A DNA stretch of 64,000 bases from Seminavis robusta (lineage: Eukaryota > Bacillariophyta > Bacillariophyceae > Naviculales > Naviculaceae), in contig CAICTM010000404.1 of assembly GCA_903772945.1 (NCBI GenBank), forward strand, positions 1-64,000, in the 5' to 3' direction. Below the pieces are notes generated by a model. That model had not been told where the DNA came from. It did not search any database and saw only the letters and a program-made list of their open reading frames with translations. How positions within the stretch are numbered: the first letter of the stretch is position 1; each line of letters begins with the position of its first letter. The position numbers and the translations under genes were made by a program. Positions 20,227 to 31,254 of the stretch are shown here, in pieces.

Positions 20227-21459
20227 CTAAGAGTCGGCAGTGGGCAATGCTTTGTAGGAAACATCCAAGACCTGGGAACCAGCCAATCCATTCACATATT
20301 GTTCCACAGCCGAGAAGAGCTTGTAATGAACCTTTTGGCGGAATGTAGACTCTATCGAGTAGGTCAAGAAGCGAGACAGAGACATTCCGTGGCCACTCTT
20401 GAGAATGGATTCCTCGCTGTCAACAGGTCCTTGCATGGGTCTGTAGACAGCATTGTCATTCTCTGCAGCCGAATCGTAACGCTCTCCTTCCTCAATTTGT
20501 CCATCAAAGTTGGAGGTGGGGTGAGAGGGAAAGCAGCACATGGTGTCACGCTTAAAGATGGAGCTTCCAGAACCAAGGCGCAGTGTATATCCCAAACGAC
20601 GTCCCGATTCGAACGGGCGCTCAGGGTCCCGGGCAAGGCTTCGGTGGAGAGTGAAGCGGCTAAAGACCACAATATCAGTGGGAGCTAGTGTGGGGGCCAC
20701 CTTGGTTGTCTCCAAAAGGTTCTGGCATTCCTCGGACAAGGGTTCAAACAGGTTGTGGATGAAGCAAGGGTGCTTCGAGGAACCCATGTCAACACCTTCA
20801 TGTGCCCACAAATGGCTTCCAGGGACAAAGGTAATGCCACCACCAATGGTCTCGTCCACATATTCGGATGACATCCAGATTTGTGCTCCACTGGTGTAGC
20901 TGGCTTCGTATGTCTGCGGAAATGTGAGGAAGTCCCAGTGCCATTGAGGGATGCAAGATGGACCATTTTGTATTTCCAGAATCTCAGAGGTGACAGAGTA
21001 GGGCGTGTCTCCTCCCAAGGCCAGCTTGCTGATCATGTTGGCAATTCGGGGTTGCTGCCAGAAGCGCCACGTTATACTGATGTGGTAGTATTCACCGTGG
21101 AACTTGCGAGAACAACCTGTGAGCATGTCAGGGAAAGCCAACTCGTCCAAGTTGTGGCCAATCACCTTTTCCAAGGCAGAAGAAAATGTGGTGTTCAAAA
21201 AGTCTTTCAGTACGACAAATCCATTCTGCTTGTACTCATCCAAAAGCTCCTTTGTGAGAGGATAGTCTGTAGTGAGGCTCAGCAGCGAGTCAATCTCGGA
21301 TTCACTGGCAACGCCCTTGGTGATGTACTCGGCCTTGGAGATCACCCGGCCACCAACATTCTGCTTGTACTGGGCATGGGCAAATGTAGCAAACATGTTG
21401 ATGTCGCTCCATTGAGATTGAAAGACGGCAAGGGCTGCAGCCAACAGAATTCCGGACAC
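20227..21459 (-). CDS. Phytanoyl-CoA dioxygenase-like 2-oxoglutarate oxygenase
   Basis: A 410-residue iron(II)/2-oxoglutarate oxygenase of the PhyH type. The iron-binding triad is visible as H174-x-D176 in P-Q-W-H-W-D-F and H272 in T-L-H-R-S. F-V-P-G-S-H at 211-216 is typical of the family, and R288-R-L-G-Y may hold the 2-oxoglutarate-binding arginine. A hydrophobic stretch at residues 2-13 looks like a signal anchor. The stated start is a GTG; the first in-frame ATG is 21 codons further in. An upstream ATG at 21581 opens a different frame with R-R-G-S-L twice, and could be the true N-terminus if there is a one-base indel or an unrecognised intron. Family members hydroxylate fatty acyl chains or small metabolites; the substrate is unknown. 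Confidence 0.82.
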   Translation of the reverse strand: MSGILLAAALAVFQSQWSDINMFATFAHAQYKQNVGGRVISKAEYITKGVASESEIDSLLSLTTDYPLTKELLDEYKQNGFVVLKDFLNTTFSSALEKVIGHNLDELAFPDMLTGCSRKFHGEYYHISITWRFWQQPRIANMISKLALGGDTPYSVTSEILEIQNGPSCIPQWHWDFLTFPQTYEASYTSGAQIWMSSEYVDETIGGGITFVPGSHLWAHEGVDMGSSKHPCFIHNLFEPLSEECQNLLETTKVAPTLAPTDIVVFSRFTLHRSLARDPERPFESGRRLGYTLRLGSGSSIFKRDTMCCFPSHPTSNFDGQIEEGERYDSAAENDNAVYRPMQGPVDSEESILKSGHGMSLSRFLTYSIESTFRQKVHYKLFSAVEQYVNGLAGSQVLDVSYKALPTADS

Positions 21460-22491
21460 CAGCGTGGTGGTGGAAACCTGGGCTTGTGCTCGGGGATGCG
21501 CGGCAAGCTTCCGCGACGAGGACGAGTGAGACTTCCACGGCGGATTTGTTGGCGGATGAGGCTTCCTGTGTTATCCATCATGATTGTGCAGAGTTGTCAA
21601 GGTTTTGTTTCGTGAGTTTGTTTTGTGGTTGCTGTTGCTTTGTTGGCAAGTTTGTTTTGTGAGTTGAGTTGCAATCATTTTCAAGGGCGGAGAGGAAAGA
21701 TTCGCGAGCTGAAGATCTTCTTGTTTGGGTTGAAACTGGAACAAAAAGTGAACCTTCTTTCTTCTCGACCCATGGTTTGGAACAGATATCACACGATCCA
21801 TATGGGCCAAGCAACACGAATCTCTTACTGGGTGAGACCGTCGTCTCCTGAGCGCCGCTGTTTCATGATGGCGACGCATCCATCGCCAGTGAGCTTGGGA
21901 GTCTTTGGGTGGCCAGAGAACCACGCTAACTGCAAAAAGGAGAGCACACTTGCTCCGATTCAGTCGCTCTTGGCACGACAAAATATGCTACAGTACCGTA
22001 CTGTTGCATGTACGAACTGGCTACATAAGCCACATGATGCTGGCAAAGGCCACAGAACAGCTACGCCAATACTAGGCGGAGAAGCGCAACGAAATTGAAG
22101 GAACCCACAGAGCCATTTTCTACCCCTGTCTAAACTATGGCTAGCGCTACGAGCGACGAGCTGAAGTCCTATGTGGTTTGGACTTACACTGACAAAGCGG
22201 AAGGCATTCCAAATGATGTTTCCCCAAGAGTTCCACAGATGAAGCTGCTGGTTTAATTAAAATACGAATGGGACAAGCCAATGCCAAGACCAGACCCAGC
22301 TACTGTTTAAAAATGATACTGTGCTTTTGGGCCTTCAGTGAATGAATTCAATCTATCTGTGGCGACAAAAGATGCAAATAGTTGACTTCTTTCTCCCTCC
22401 ATCGTCCAGCCATCCTCCAGGAACCAAAATCCAGCCAATGGAATGAATCGAATCCAACACCAATCCGAGCCGACGCATCCAATCAACTAAC
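21460..22491. other. Intergenic
   Basis: 5' side of the dioxygenase and 3' side of the alcohol dehydrogenase. The region 21595-21670 is T/G-rich, with TTTGTTTTGTGAGTT words typical of pyrimidine/purine leader sequence of the minus-strand gene. A 39-codon frame at 22137-22256 on the plus strand has no recognisable relatives and is not called. Confidence 0.5.
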
Positions 22492-23508
22492 TTAGGGGGT
22501 GAGGACGACACGGAATCGGGCCTTTCCACTCATCATGTAGTCGTACGCTTCCTGCGCCTTGTCCAACGGGAACACTTCGTTCATGCTAGCAATGCCTTGG
22601 TTTTTGGCAAAGTTGCAGCAATCGGTACAGTCCGTGCCTGTTCCACTGGGCCATCCACAGACATGACCACGATTTGGAATCACCTGGAACGGACTCAAAC
22701 TGAATTTATCGGCATCTGCCCCGACAATCAAGAGTCGCCCATTGGAGCCTAGAGCATTGACAAGGTCCTCCATGGATTTGGCGTTGGGTGCTGTGGCCAA
22801 CACCAACTTGGCGCCTCCCAATTTCTGGAGCTGGGCTGATGCCGGCTCCACCGACGTATCAATGTAGTGATCGGCACCCAATTTTTCAGCCAGTTCCTTT
22901 TTGGATCCACTGGAGGATACCGCCGCCACTTGGAATCCCATCTTTTTGGCAAATTGAATGCCCAAATGGCCGAGACCTCCAATTCCTTGAACGGCCACCA
23001 GATCTCCCGGTCCCACATTCTCTTGATTCCGCATACTGTTAAAGACTGTGATTCCAGCACACAAAAGGGGAGCCGCCGCCACGGGATCGATATCTTGTGG
23101 CAGTTCGGCAATGCCCGTCCAAGGAGCAATCATGTACTCGGCATAGCCGCCATCGGCATGAATGCCACTGACTCGAGATTTGGGGCACATCATAAAGTCT
23201 CCACGGCGACACGCTTCACAAAAGAGGCAGTGATCGTGATGCCAGCCAACTCCAACGAGCAGACCCGTGGGAGGCCAATCCACTCCTTCACCAACACTCT
23301 CCACCGTGCCAATCACTTCGTGGCCTGGTACGCGGGGCAAGGAACAACCGGGATATGCATTGAAGACGGTGAACTTGTCGCTGTGGCAAACACCACATGC
23401 CTTGACTTTGAGCAACACTTCGCCACGAGCAGGAGTAGGAATCTCGCGTTCTTCAAACTCAAACTTCCCTCCAGCTTCTTTGATCACGGCGCACTTGAAG
23501 GTTGGCAT
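22492..23508 (-). CDS. Zinc-dependent alcohol dehydrogenase
   Basis: A 338-residue medium-chain dehydrogenase/reductase oxidising alcohols or reducing aldehydes with NAD(P). The catalytic zinc ligands are C41 (G-V-C-H-S-D), H63-E64 (G-H-E) and C150. The structural zinc site is C94, C97, C100 and C108 (C-x2-C-x2-C-x7-C). The Rossmann loop G-I-G-G-L-G-H-L-G lies at 175-183. S-S-S-G-S-K-K after the second beta strand, with no acidic residue, favours NADP over NAD. The overall pattern is closest to the bacterial AdhP / yeast-type class rather than the cinnamyl type. No targeting peptide is seen, so it is probably cytosolic. Length and start agree with the family. Confidence 0.9.
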   Translation of the reverse strand: MPTFKCAVIKEAGGKFEFEEREIPTPARGEVLLKVKACGVCHSDKFTVFNAYPGCSLPRVPGHEVIGTVESVGEGVDWPPTGLLVGVGWHHDHCLFCEACRRGDFMMCPKSRVSGIHADGGYAEYMIAPWTGIAELPQDIDPVAAAPLLCAGITVFNSMRNQENVGPGDLVAVQGIGGLGHLGIQFAKKMGFQVAAVSSSGSKKELAEKLGADHYIDTSVEPASAQLQKLGGAKLVLATAPNAKSMEDLVNALGSNGRLLIVGADADKFSLSPFQVIPNRGHVCGWPSGTGTDCTDCCNFAKNQGIASMNEVFPLDKAQEAYDYMMSGKARFRVVLTP

Positions 23509-24893
23509 GGTCTCGTCGTCTGTTTCTTCGGTAGTAGTAGTAGTGCTTCAGTCCAAAGGAAGTGAAGAAATAATTATGAAACATGAACATGCAGGTTTCT
23601 TTGGCATGGTGTCGCGGATCCGTTTGGGCATTCTCATTAAAATAGTTTGGTCTTCATTTACAGCATATAATATACTCAGTAGTTCATATTATTTGGTGAC
23701 TTATTATAGCTGGTGGAGATGAAGGAAATCCTGTTGCGTTTGGGTACAGAACTGTATTTCGTTTGCATCATGGAGTATTTTTGAATGAATTTATCTCGGT
23801 GATGCTTCTCCGATCTTTGGATCTTTTCAGGGTGTTTCATCCAGCGGGGATCTTCTTCTCCGATCTTGGATCTTTCAATCACCGTTCATTGAAGCCCGAA
23901 GAAGATCCTTGGAAGCTGCTTCTGCTTCTGGGATTCTACCGTGACCACTTTTGCGCTGTGGTCCCACATGCACATGTGCATGTACCGGTGTAGCGGTAGG
24001 GCTGGAAGTTATTGGATGGTGGTGGCCATCACAATGAAGTCAAGAAACCAAATTGGCTGGGCAATCAGAGAGGACGCAGTCAGTCATGAGCAAAGCAACC
24101 AAAAACATCTCAAGCTTTCAGACCACCGCTCGTCTTCTGTTCTGATATCCAAACGTCAAACTAGCTGGCTCAGGATACAAACGCCAAAGTGCCTGCAAGG
24201 AGGAGATTCAAAGCGAGTGATCGAGAGGAGCCCCCTTGAGGAGGTGTGGAAGATTCATTGCTTGTTTTCAGAGGCTTCTTTCAACCTAAAAATGGGACGC
24301 TGATATTATTTTTTAAAATAATAAAACTACATCAACGTTAATAATAAGATTGTGATGTAGGACAGACGTGATTCTTGGTGCGATTTCCTCCATCTACTAG
24401 CTAGCTAGTAGATCTAGCTTGCTTGCTGTCGACTAGTCCACTTTTATGACGCTTATTGGTAGGGATGCTATTTGATGAGGTATCTTAGTATTGAGGGTGG
24501 GATGAAGAACACTGAATTATCGGTTCCGGTACCAGTACCTGGTACCTGGTACCACCTGAGATGTACCACCTGATGGTACGGTAGACGCTTGTTGCGATGT
24601 ACACTCGAGGTCACGGCGCCAATAGATGTTACGATGACGCCATCGCAAGACAAGAACTGCTACATATGCTATCCTTGGCTCCTTGGCTCCTTGGTCTCAT
24701 TCGCGGCTACCTATCCTTGAGTGCTTCCCCAAGTTGTTGTTGTGGTTTCGTCATCTACCAACAGCGCACGTACCCAAAATCATCACTTACCTCTCGTCCA
24801 CACACAATACCAGACCAGCCGCGCAGAAATCTAGAAGAAGAAGCAGAAGTAGTAGAAGAGGGGGAAACATAACATAACGAGAAAGAAGTAACC
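23509..24893. other. Intergenic, 1.4 kb
   Basis: Between two divergent genes (alcohol dehydrogenase at 23508, elongase at 24894). Two nearly identical segments, C-T-T-C-T-C-C-G-A-T-C-T-T-G-G-A-T-C-T-T near 23807 and 23854, form a short direct repeat. GGTACCTGGTACCTGGTACC near 24530-24555 is a palindromic cluster. No gene is supported. Confidence 0.5.
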
Positions 24894-25751
24894 ATGAAGT
24901 GGATGGAGCCAAATGCATTCGATTGGGAGGAATCCCCTCCTTTATCCTCTTTTCGCGCTGTGGCGACGGGGAGTCTCGTCTACGTTGCCGCGGTGATTGG
25001 TTCGACAATTCTTTCGAAACGATATCTGCCGGTAGTCGACAAGACTTCTTCATCCAAGGAAGAAACATCTACCATGACGGGTTTGCAGTGGAAGCCTTGG
25101 TTTGGCAGTGACCTCCAGACTGCCCAATTCATTCACAACATTGTTCTGGTGGCCAGCAGTGCTATTATGCTCTGTGGCGTTGTGGTGGAGAGTATCAAGA
25201 GATTATCCATGCCGTCCGAGTCATCCTGGCCGCCGTTTCTGCTCTGCGAGGAAACAAAAGGAATCATGGCAGGGAAAGGGGCTCTGTATTATTGGAGTTA
25301 CATCTACTACCTGTCCAAATACTACGAGCTGTTGGATACGGCCTTGCAACTAGCTCGAGGTAAACCACCTCCACACTTTGCACTTCATGTGTACCATCAC
25401 TCGGTGGTTCTCTTTATGGCTTGGGCATGGTGTGAATATCATCAATCACTACACTTTATTGGGTTGGCGTTCAACACTGCCGTCCATGTCGTCATGTACA
25501 CGTACTTTCTCCAGCGGACCATCACCAAGGCAACACCCAAATGGAAGAGTTTGGTGACCTTATTCCAGATCGTTCAGTTTTCCTTTTCCTTCTTTTGTGC
25601 GATCTTGACAATCTACATTTCCTTTGTCCAAGGATACCAATGTGCCGGAATGAGTGCTCTGGGTTTGAACGCTCTCTTCAATGTGACATTGTTACATTCC
25701 TTTGTCGGCGTGTTCAAAAAAGGGGGAAAGAAGAAAAGAAAGACTGTGTAA
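24894..25751 (+). CDS. ELO-family fatty acid elongase (3-ketoacyl-CoA synthase)
   Basis: A 285-residue ER membrane enzyme that condenses malonyl-CoA with an acyl-CoA, the first step of fatty-acid elongation. Signature boxes are K-Y-Y-E-L-L-D-T at 142-149, the histidine box H-V-Y-H-H at 165-169 and N-T-A-V-H-V-V-M-Y at 194-202. About seven membrane segments are visible. The C-terminus G-K-K-K-R-K-T-V is a lysine-rich ER-retention-type tail. A histidine rather than glutamine at the start of the histidine box is more usual in elongases of saturated and monounsaturated chains than in the polyunsaturated group; that assignment is a rule of thumb. The start lies in a good ACCATGA context. Confidence 0.93.
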   Translation: MKWMEPNAFDWEESPPLSSFRAVATGSLVYVAAVIGSTILSKRYLPVVDKTSSSKEETSTMTGLQWKPWFGSDLQTAQFIHNIVLVASSAIMLCGVVVESIKRLSMPSESSWPPFLLCEETKGIMAGKGALYYWSYIYYLSKYYELLDTALQLARGKPPPHFALHVYHHSVVLFMAWAWCEYHQSLHFIGLAFNTAVHVVMYTYFLQRTITKATPKWKSLVTLFQIVQFSFSFFCAILTIYISFVQGYQCAGMSALGLNALFNVTLLHSFVGVFKKGGKKKRKTV

Positions 25752-26870
25752 CTCTCCCTTCGTTAGTTCTTATAAGTAGGTTGTCTACAAAGACAATGAC
25801 TTTGATGCTCGCTCTCTATACGCCCAAACGAATTTTGAAAATAAACTACTGCTTCTTTGTTGCCTCTCTAGACTCAACTCGTTGAGTTGATGACATACAT
25901 GTATAGATGGAGGTACAGTGGATCTGGAGCCGCCCGATGGTGCTGTGCGTACCGTATATTATGATACACGGCCCATAAAAAGCAACTCCAACTGGGCTAT
26001 ACCTGTCGTACGGTGCATGTTGGTGATGCTAGCTAGGCAGAGTGCTCTAGCTTTAGAATCGTCCTCTTCGGTAAGCCTTTGAAGCAGGGTCCACGGGCCC
26101 ATACCATCTTCCTTACTAGCTAGCTACCGGCAGCTATTGCGTCAACGCAGCTTTTACATATCCTTCTACGGTACCGTACAAGAGAACTTATGAGACGCGT
26201 TGGAGCGCAACGTACACCAGTCGCACTTGCCGTACAAAACCTTTTGCTATAGTAGGTACTAGGCCAAGGAAACAGCGGCAATCTTGTTCGGAGCCACACC
26301 TGAAACACTTGACTCAATCATATCCACTTTTGTCGTCTCTGTTGTCGTTTGTAGCGATACCTCTAGTTCTTGTACCAACTGTCAGCAGCCCTCCCAGCGT
26401 TCTTTTGCCGCCAGTATGCAGCGTTCCAAGAATGATTCCGTGGTGGCATCCCGTGCTCACGTTGACGCCAGCGGTGAGCCTCGCTGGACCTTTGAAAGAC
26501 AGCTTTTTCTTTTGACCAGGGTGTTGTTTGCTTGGAGCGTCGAGCTACCTTTCCAAAGGCCTTCTCGCTCTCCCATTTTGTCACGCATTTCAGCCGCTCC
26601 TTTCCAGCCACCGTATTTGATCTGGTCGGACGGCAAACGGCTCTGATCGGTCTTCTCTGGGTTAGCTGCCAAGAGGTGCACCGGCTATTGAAAGTTACTC
26701 GAACATACTGTATAAGATGTCTGTCTTCTGCGCGTGTCGAGTCCACCCACGCAATTGCTTAGTGGTTCTGCTGATCCTGCCAACCAATCGATGGAGTGGA
26801 ATGTTGCTGACTCAAAGAGTACTATTTGCATGGTGAACTGTATCTTTTTTGTTATGTGTAGACTAACTGC
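25752..26870. other. Intergenic, convergent 3' flanks
   Basis: Convergent 3' regions of the elongase and the first patatin-like gene. Two overlapping frames of about 120 codons on opposite strands (26284-26746) show no domain and look like chance frames. CTAGCTAGCTA and GGTACCGTAC words are present. Confidence 0.5.
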
Positions 26871-27665
26871 CTATGGTTGTACTAGGACTTTGCGCTGGGC
26901 TACCTCAAGACCTCGTTTCACTCCTGCTGACCAGAATCGTTCACCCTGATCTTTGTTCATGTTCAAACCAAAAAGGATGTTAGAATAGAACTCCAGGCTT
27001 TCCCATGTTAATGACAACTTTGGGAGATTCACGGCACTAGGGCAAACAGGATGACTTGTGGAGGTGAAAGACCCATCCACATGGCCATCGGATGCCCAAT
27101 CATCCCCAGTCATTCCTGGGATCCAGGCAGATTGCAGCAACATTTCCTTCAACTCAATAAAGTTCTTTGGAGTTCGTACAGATGTTTCGGGCAACCATGC
27201 GTCTGCGTTGGAATGAGTAGAAGTAATTATATGCATCTTTGCCACGGCTTCAGCGTTCAAGGTGCGCTGGCTACCTGTGGTAATCAGATAGTCAACAAAC
27301 TCCTCCACTACCTGAAACTGGGAAATACCCCCACTCCTCCATAGACCCTGAATTTCCAATGCTGTATCGTACACATCATAAACTGTGATGTTGGCCAATG
27401 CAGCCGTTGTGGCAAGGCATCCTGCAGAATAGCAGTAGTAGTCAGTTTTATCAGAACCAGTCAGTTCTGGAGCCGCTTGCAGGTGTCCAATGGTATAAAA
27501 GAAACCAGAAAACCCGGCTCCCGGAACATAGAGGCAAGTGTTGGGATCCTTTACAACATGCCCTGGTGTGGTTGCACCCTGTTGGTACCCCCAAGAGAAG
27601 GCAATGAGAGTAACACAGCAGCAGAAAGATCCAAGAGCAGCTCTCAAGAAGTTGTTGGTTGACAT
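26871..27665 (-). CDS. Patatin-like lipase family protein (copy 1)
   Basis: A 264-residue protein starting at the ATG at 27665 (M-S-T-N-N), chosen because it matches the N-termini of copies 2 and 3; the frame also stays open upstream. A hydrophobic segment at residues 8-23 is a signal peptide or anchor. V-P-G-A-G-F-S-G resembles the patatin glycine-rich oxyanion loop (G-x-G-x-x-G). Some 30 residues on, C-Y-S-A-G-C-L occupies the position of the nucleophile elbow, with Ser in place but Tyr where the usual G-x-S-x-G has its first Gly spacing. D-G-H-V-D-G near residue 210 fits the catalytic Asp of the Ser-Asp dyad. Patatin-like proteins hydrolyse acyl esters of lipids. Activity here is inferred; the elbow is atypical. 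Paralogues are at 38021 and 40980. Confidence 0.68.
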   Translation of the reverse strand: MSTNNFLRAALGSFCCCVTLIAFSWGYQQGATTPGHVVKDPNTCLYVPGAGFSGFFYTIGHLQAAPELTGSDKTDYYCYSAGCLATTAALANITVYDVYDTALEIQGLWRSGGISQFQVVEEFVDYLITTGSQRTLNAEAVAKMHIITSTHSNADAWLPETSVRTPKNFIELKEMLLQSAWIPGMTGDDWASDGHVDGSFTSTSHPVCPSAVNLPKLSLTWESLEFYSNILFGLNMNKDQGERFWSAGVKRGLEVAQRKVLVQP

Positions 27666-28856
27666 CGTGTTGGTTTTGGTTTTCTTCTGTTTTGGGTTTT
27701 GTGAGTTGCTCCACGCAAGGAATGATGTTGTGCAATGTTCAAGGTTTTTAGGAGGCTGCATGATCAATTCGCTTGAAATAGACTTTTCTTATTGGAGCTC
27801 TTCCAGTAATGGTTTAGCCTTTCTTATTAATTAATATTGGCCTACCGGTAACCAAGACTGGCCCTCACTGGCTTCGGCGAGACCTTTGAAAAAAGCTACT
27901 TTTAGCCAGTAGCCATCCGATCATTAGAGATACATGTTTAAATGTACTCTAAACTCTAAAGCCCATGCTGTAAGAGAAGCGATGTTGGGTATGCAGTATG
28001 CAAGAGTGAAGCGATTAGTGTCATTTAAGTAATTTAGAGATGGTAGTCTACGGTGTTTATGGACAAAGTTTCATCGATTTTGGTGGTCCTAACTATTAGA
28101 AGTACTAGTATTATAATTGTTCTACTCAGTACTAGCTATTTTAATAGTAAACATCTGATCTATGCTACTTACTAGTACATTTACAGCGTACCATACTGGT
28201 ACGCCGGACCGTACCTGGCGCACAGAAAGGCAAGTACTGTTAAGTTTGGCAAGAGCTGCAACTCCTGGTTCTCTAGAGTCCCACTTATGAATAGTTGTGA
28301 ACAATGCTGCACAATCTGGACCATTAAACCATAAAGAAGTATTGCTATGTACCTACTAGTAAGTCTCTGTAAGTAAAAGTCTTGTTGACTTGGAAGTTCT
28401 CATTCTGGGAGTACAGTATCTTGTACTCGAGCATGTTGTACGACTGCATGCTGCATGCTACATGTACTGTTTGTGGGAGGTGGGAGGTGGGAGGTGGGAG
28501 AGGGCTGGTATTCGCAGTTCGCGGTTGGAACCTTTGACGGTGCTACAGTAGTTGCAGTAACAACAACGGGATCATGTAATATTTGGGATCATTAATTTTA
28601 TTCATGGCTAATAGAAAAAATCACCTAAATTCCTTCATCCAGTCGCTCAGCGTGGATGTTCATCAAACGTTGCATGCGAGCATCAAATCTGCCTCGGGAT
28701 CGACCTCCCATACTAATCCAAGCGCTACTAATCTAAGCGCTACCGGCACCGGAATGCTGCTGCGAGTGCCAAAATCTGCTTCAAGTCTCTTTGCCCGACT
28801 GCCTTATCGTTGAATCCCCCCGCTATCTTCCCAAAGACTATTTGTAATCGTCCATA
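27666..28856. other. Divergent promoter region of patatin-like copy 1 and TLC-like copy 1
   Basis: Separates two head-to-head genes and so should hold both promoters. GGGAGGTGGGAGGTGGGAGGTGGGAG at about 28474-28500 is a short tandem repeat. TACTAGTA-type palindromes occur around 28097-28180. No separate gene is seen. Confidence 0.55.
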
Positions 28857-29831
28857 ATGGACAACATCACAGCAGCTATCGCTCTACCCACAGCGGCCGA
28901 AGCCATGGCATCCGCCCCAGTGTATGACATCTATAGCGTCCAATTCCCACCATGGTGGTGCTTCAACTTCTTCCTCATGATCTGGTGCTTTGGGCGTGTT
29001 GTTGAGCATCTCTTGGCAAAAACCTCCATGCTAAACATCGGGACCAAGTACAAGGTCCTTCCATGGGACAAGCAACGTAATGTTGTGGTATATGTCCTCC
29101 AAACTATCATCACTACGCTTGCCTTTGTCTTGCAGATTCTTGGAGGCATTGATATTGTGTTCCAAAGAAAAGATACCACTACTGAAGTTCGATACTCCTT
29201 CATGATTGTCATGGCTCAGCTTGTCTTTGTTCTGTACACCTGGGAACTCATCTACCGACTCAAGATTGGCATGCCATTGCTAATACACCACATCATGACA
29301 TGCCTCATGACACAGCTTCTGGCAGCAGCCTTGGTTGACACCTTTGATGTGGAGTATGCCCGTCTTGCCACAATGTTATCCTTCTATGCAACCACGGAAC
29401 AGACCAGTTTTGTAGCACTCTTTTGCTACCGATTGGATCTATTTTCCAAAGAAACCCAACACAGCTGGTTCACTGTTGCTGCTATTCAATCCATTGTGGT
29501 CAAATCTTCCATTGCCATCTTTTCTTTGGTCTACTTTTGCGTCGTCTTCTTTGTCCGCAAGGAAGCAGACGATCAGCCAACCAACTGGAAATGGTTCTGG
29601 AAAATCTGCTTCATTCCTCTTGTCCTCGCTCTCTTTGCTGCCCAGCTCTACACCAGCCAGATCCTCTGGCAGCTCAGGAATAAGTGCTCTGTGGAAGTGA
29701 GGAAATCAATTGTTTCCAGCAAGAAGATTGATGATGATGCTCTCAATAATGGCACAGATACAAACTGCCGCGAAGACAGTGAGAACGATGATATTTCAGT
29801 CCGGGTAGAACTTTTTACCATTGACGTATAG
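28857..29831 (+). CDS. TLC-like multi-pass membrane protein (copy 1)
   Basis: A 324-residue protein with about seven hydrophobic segments. A conserved-looking core has E130 (W-E-L-I-Y-R-L-K) followed by H144-H145 (P-L-L-I-H-H-I-M-T). That order, Glu in one helix and a His pair about 14 residues later, resembles the TLC (TRAM-LAG1-CLN8) domain found in ceramide synthases and TLCD lipid-regulating proteins. The N-terminus P-V-Y-D-I-Y-S-V-Q-F-P-P-W-W-C is identical in the paralogue at 35685-36658. The C-terminal tail of about 55 residues is acidic and ends F-T-I-D-V in both copies. A role in sphingolipid or membrane-lipid homeostasis is inference. It is divergent from patatin-like copy 1, an arrangement repeated in mirror image at 36-38 kb. 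Confidence 0.72.
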   Translation: MDNITAAIALPTAAEAMASAPVYDIYSVQFPPWWCFNFFLMIWCFGRVVEHLLAKTSMLNIGTKYKVLPWDKQRNVVVYVLQTIITTLAFVLQILGGIDIVFQRKDTTTEVRYSFMIVMAQLVFVLYTWELIYRLKIGMPLLIHHIMTCLMTQLLAAALVDTFDVEYARLATMLSFYATTEQTSFVALFCYRLDLFSKETQHSWFTVAAIQSIVVKSSIAIFSLVYFCVVFFVRKEADDQPTNWKWFWKICFIPLVLALFAAQLYTSQILWQLRNKCSVEVRKSIVSSKKIDDDALNNGTDTNCREDSENDDISVRVELFTIDV

Positions 29832-31254
29832 CCATCCATTTGCAAAGCAATTTAATTTACATTCTAGCTAGAATCCATGTTTATATTCTGCACTCAAACT
29901 GTTCTCTACTAGCTAGCTAGCCAGCCAGAACTGTGATTGTGATGGATGGCAGGACACTGTGCGAGCGACAGTCATTGGTTTGGAAGGAATTTACAGTCCG
30001 GCTACCAATACATCAATCTCTTCTCGAGCGTAAAATCGACTGGCTCGTTGGCAACATTTTGCTTCTTGAAAGCAAGGTTTAGTCATCAGTCATGAATGGA
30101 CTGGGAGTCATTGGGACTCGACTCGACTCACCCTCGGGTTCGGAACCAATGCGAGCAAAGGTACCGTACTTACGGCTGTAGTACGTTTGTACGTTTACGT
30201 GGGGCACAATGTACCGCTACCGGTGAAGGTCCCATCGAAGGAAGGTGCGGGGAATGAGCACTTGGATCGCTTCCTTTTGGAGAACTGATAGTTTGTGTTA
30301 CTGTAAACTGAAACCAGAGAAAGGCAAAACTACACGGCTTCCCGCAACCCAATGTCCAGGCGGCAGTGCTGACCGATAGGCGATCCCAAACATGGATCTT
30401 GCATAGCAACCAGTACAGGTGTACCATGTCTTACATAGTGAGCATACTAGTATTGGCTATCTCTCACAATTCTTCTTTCGTAGGCCAAATGTTAAGACGA
30501 AGCATTGAAAGCTTCGAGACCTTTTTAGAAGCCTTGTCCACTCAAGCACCCTCTCACTACTACTAGCTACGAGTAGCTGGCTACCCACCATGGAGATCAT
30601 TTCTCTCTTGTCCATTACTACGGGTACGGTACCATGGCATTGATATGACCGTGTTGCTTCTACCTGTCTGCTTTTCCTGGTTAAATTTCAACGCTTTTGC
30701 CTCGGAAGCGGTTTCGCCACTCTGAGCACTCCTGCTCGCTCCTGCGTGAACTCAACTCTATGCATAGATCTCTTGATCTGGAACTTGTGTGTGTGTGTGT
30801 GTGGTTTTGGAGGAATTCGGTGTCTCAGTGGTGGCGTCATTGCGAGCAAGGGCATAGATTGCTTGGTATCGGTTATTGTTGACTGTCAAGAATTGATTCC
30901 GACCAGTCTAGGACTTTTGCCTCCTACAACGATGCCACCAACTGACGCACTGAATTCCTCCGAATCCACATCCAGCAAGTGGCAAGTGGCAAGAAGAACA
31001 ACAAGAAGAACAAGAACCCGTTGGAGCATTTACTTGGTATAATATGTGCATGGGAAGGCTGCCCTGATAGCTTCACCCAATCTGGATGGCTGATGGACAA
31101 GGAGGGGCTGCTGTTGTCAACAAGATTGAGAGTGTCCAGCGTCATGGGTCCATGGTTCTGGGCAATCTCAATCTTGGTGACGACAGCAGCTCTTTGTCCA
31201 GCTTGAGTGGTTTGTATGAGTGGGTGGGATCATCAAGTGCCAGGCAAACGCTTG
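29832..31254. other. Intergenic, 1.4 kb
   Basis: No gene supported. Holds CTAGCTAGCTAG near 29911, a GT microsatellite at about 30787-30802 and an AAGAACAAC-type simple repeat near 30990. A direct repeat of a G-A-C-G-A-C-A-G-C-A-G-C-T-C word shared with 31720 marks the edge of a repeat family described next. Confidence 0.5.

Noticed and set aside
26284-26746. Overlapping plus- and minus-strand frames of about 120 codons
   Set aside because: No domain, no signal, and both strands open equally, as expected by chance.
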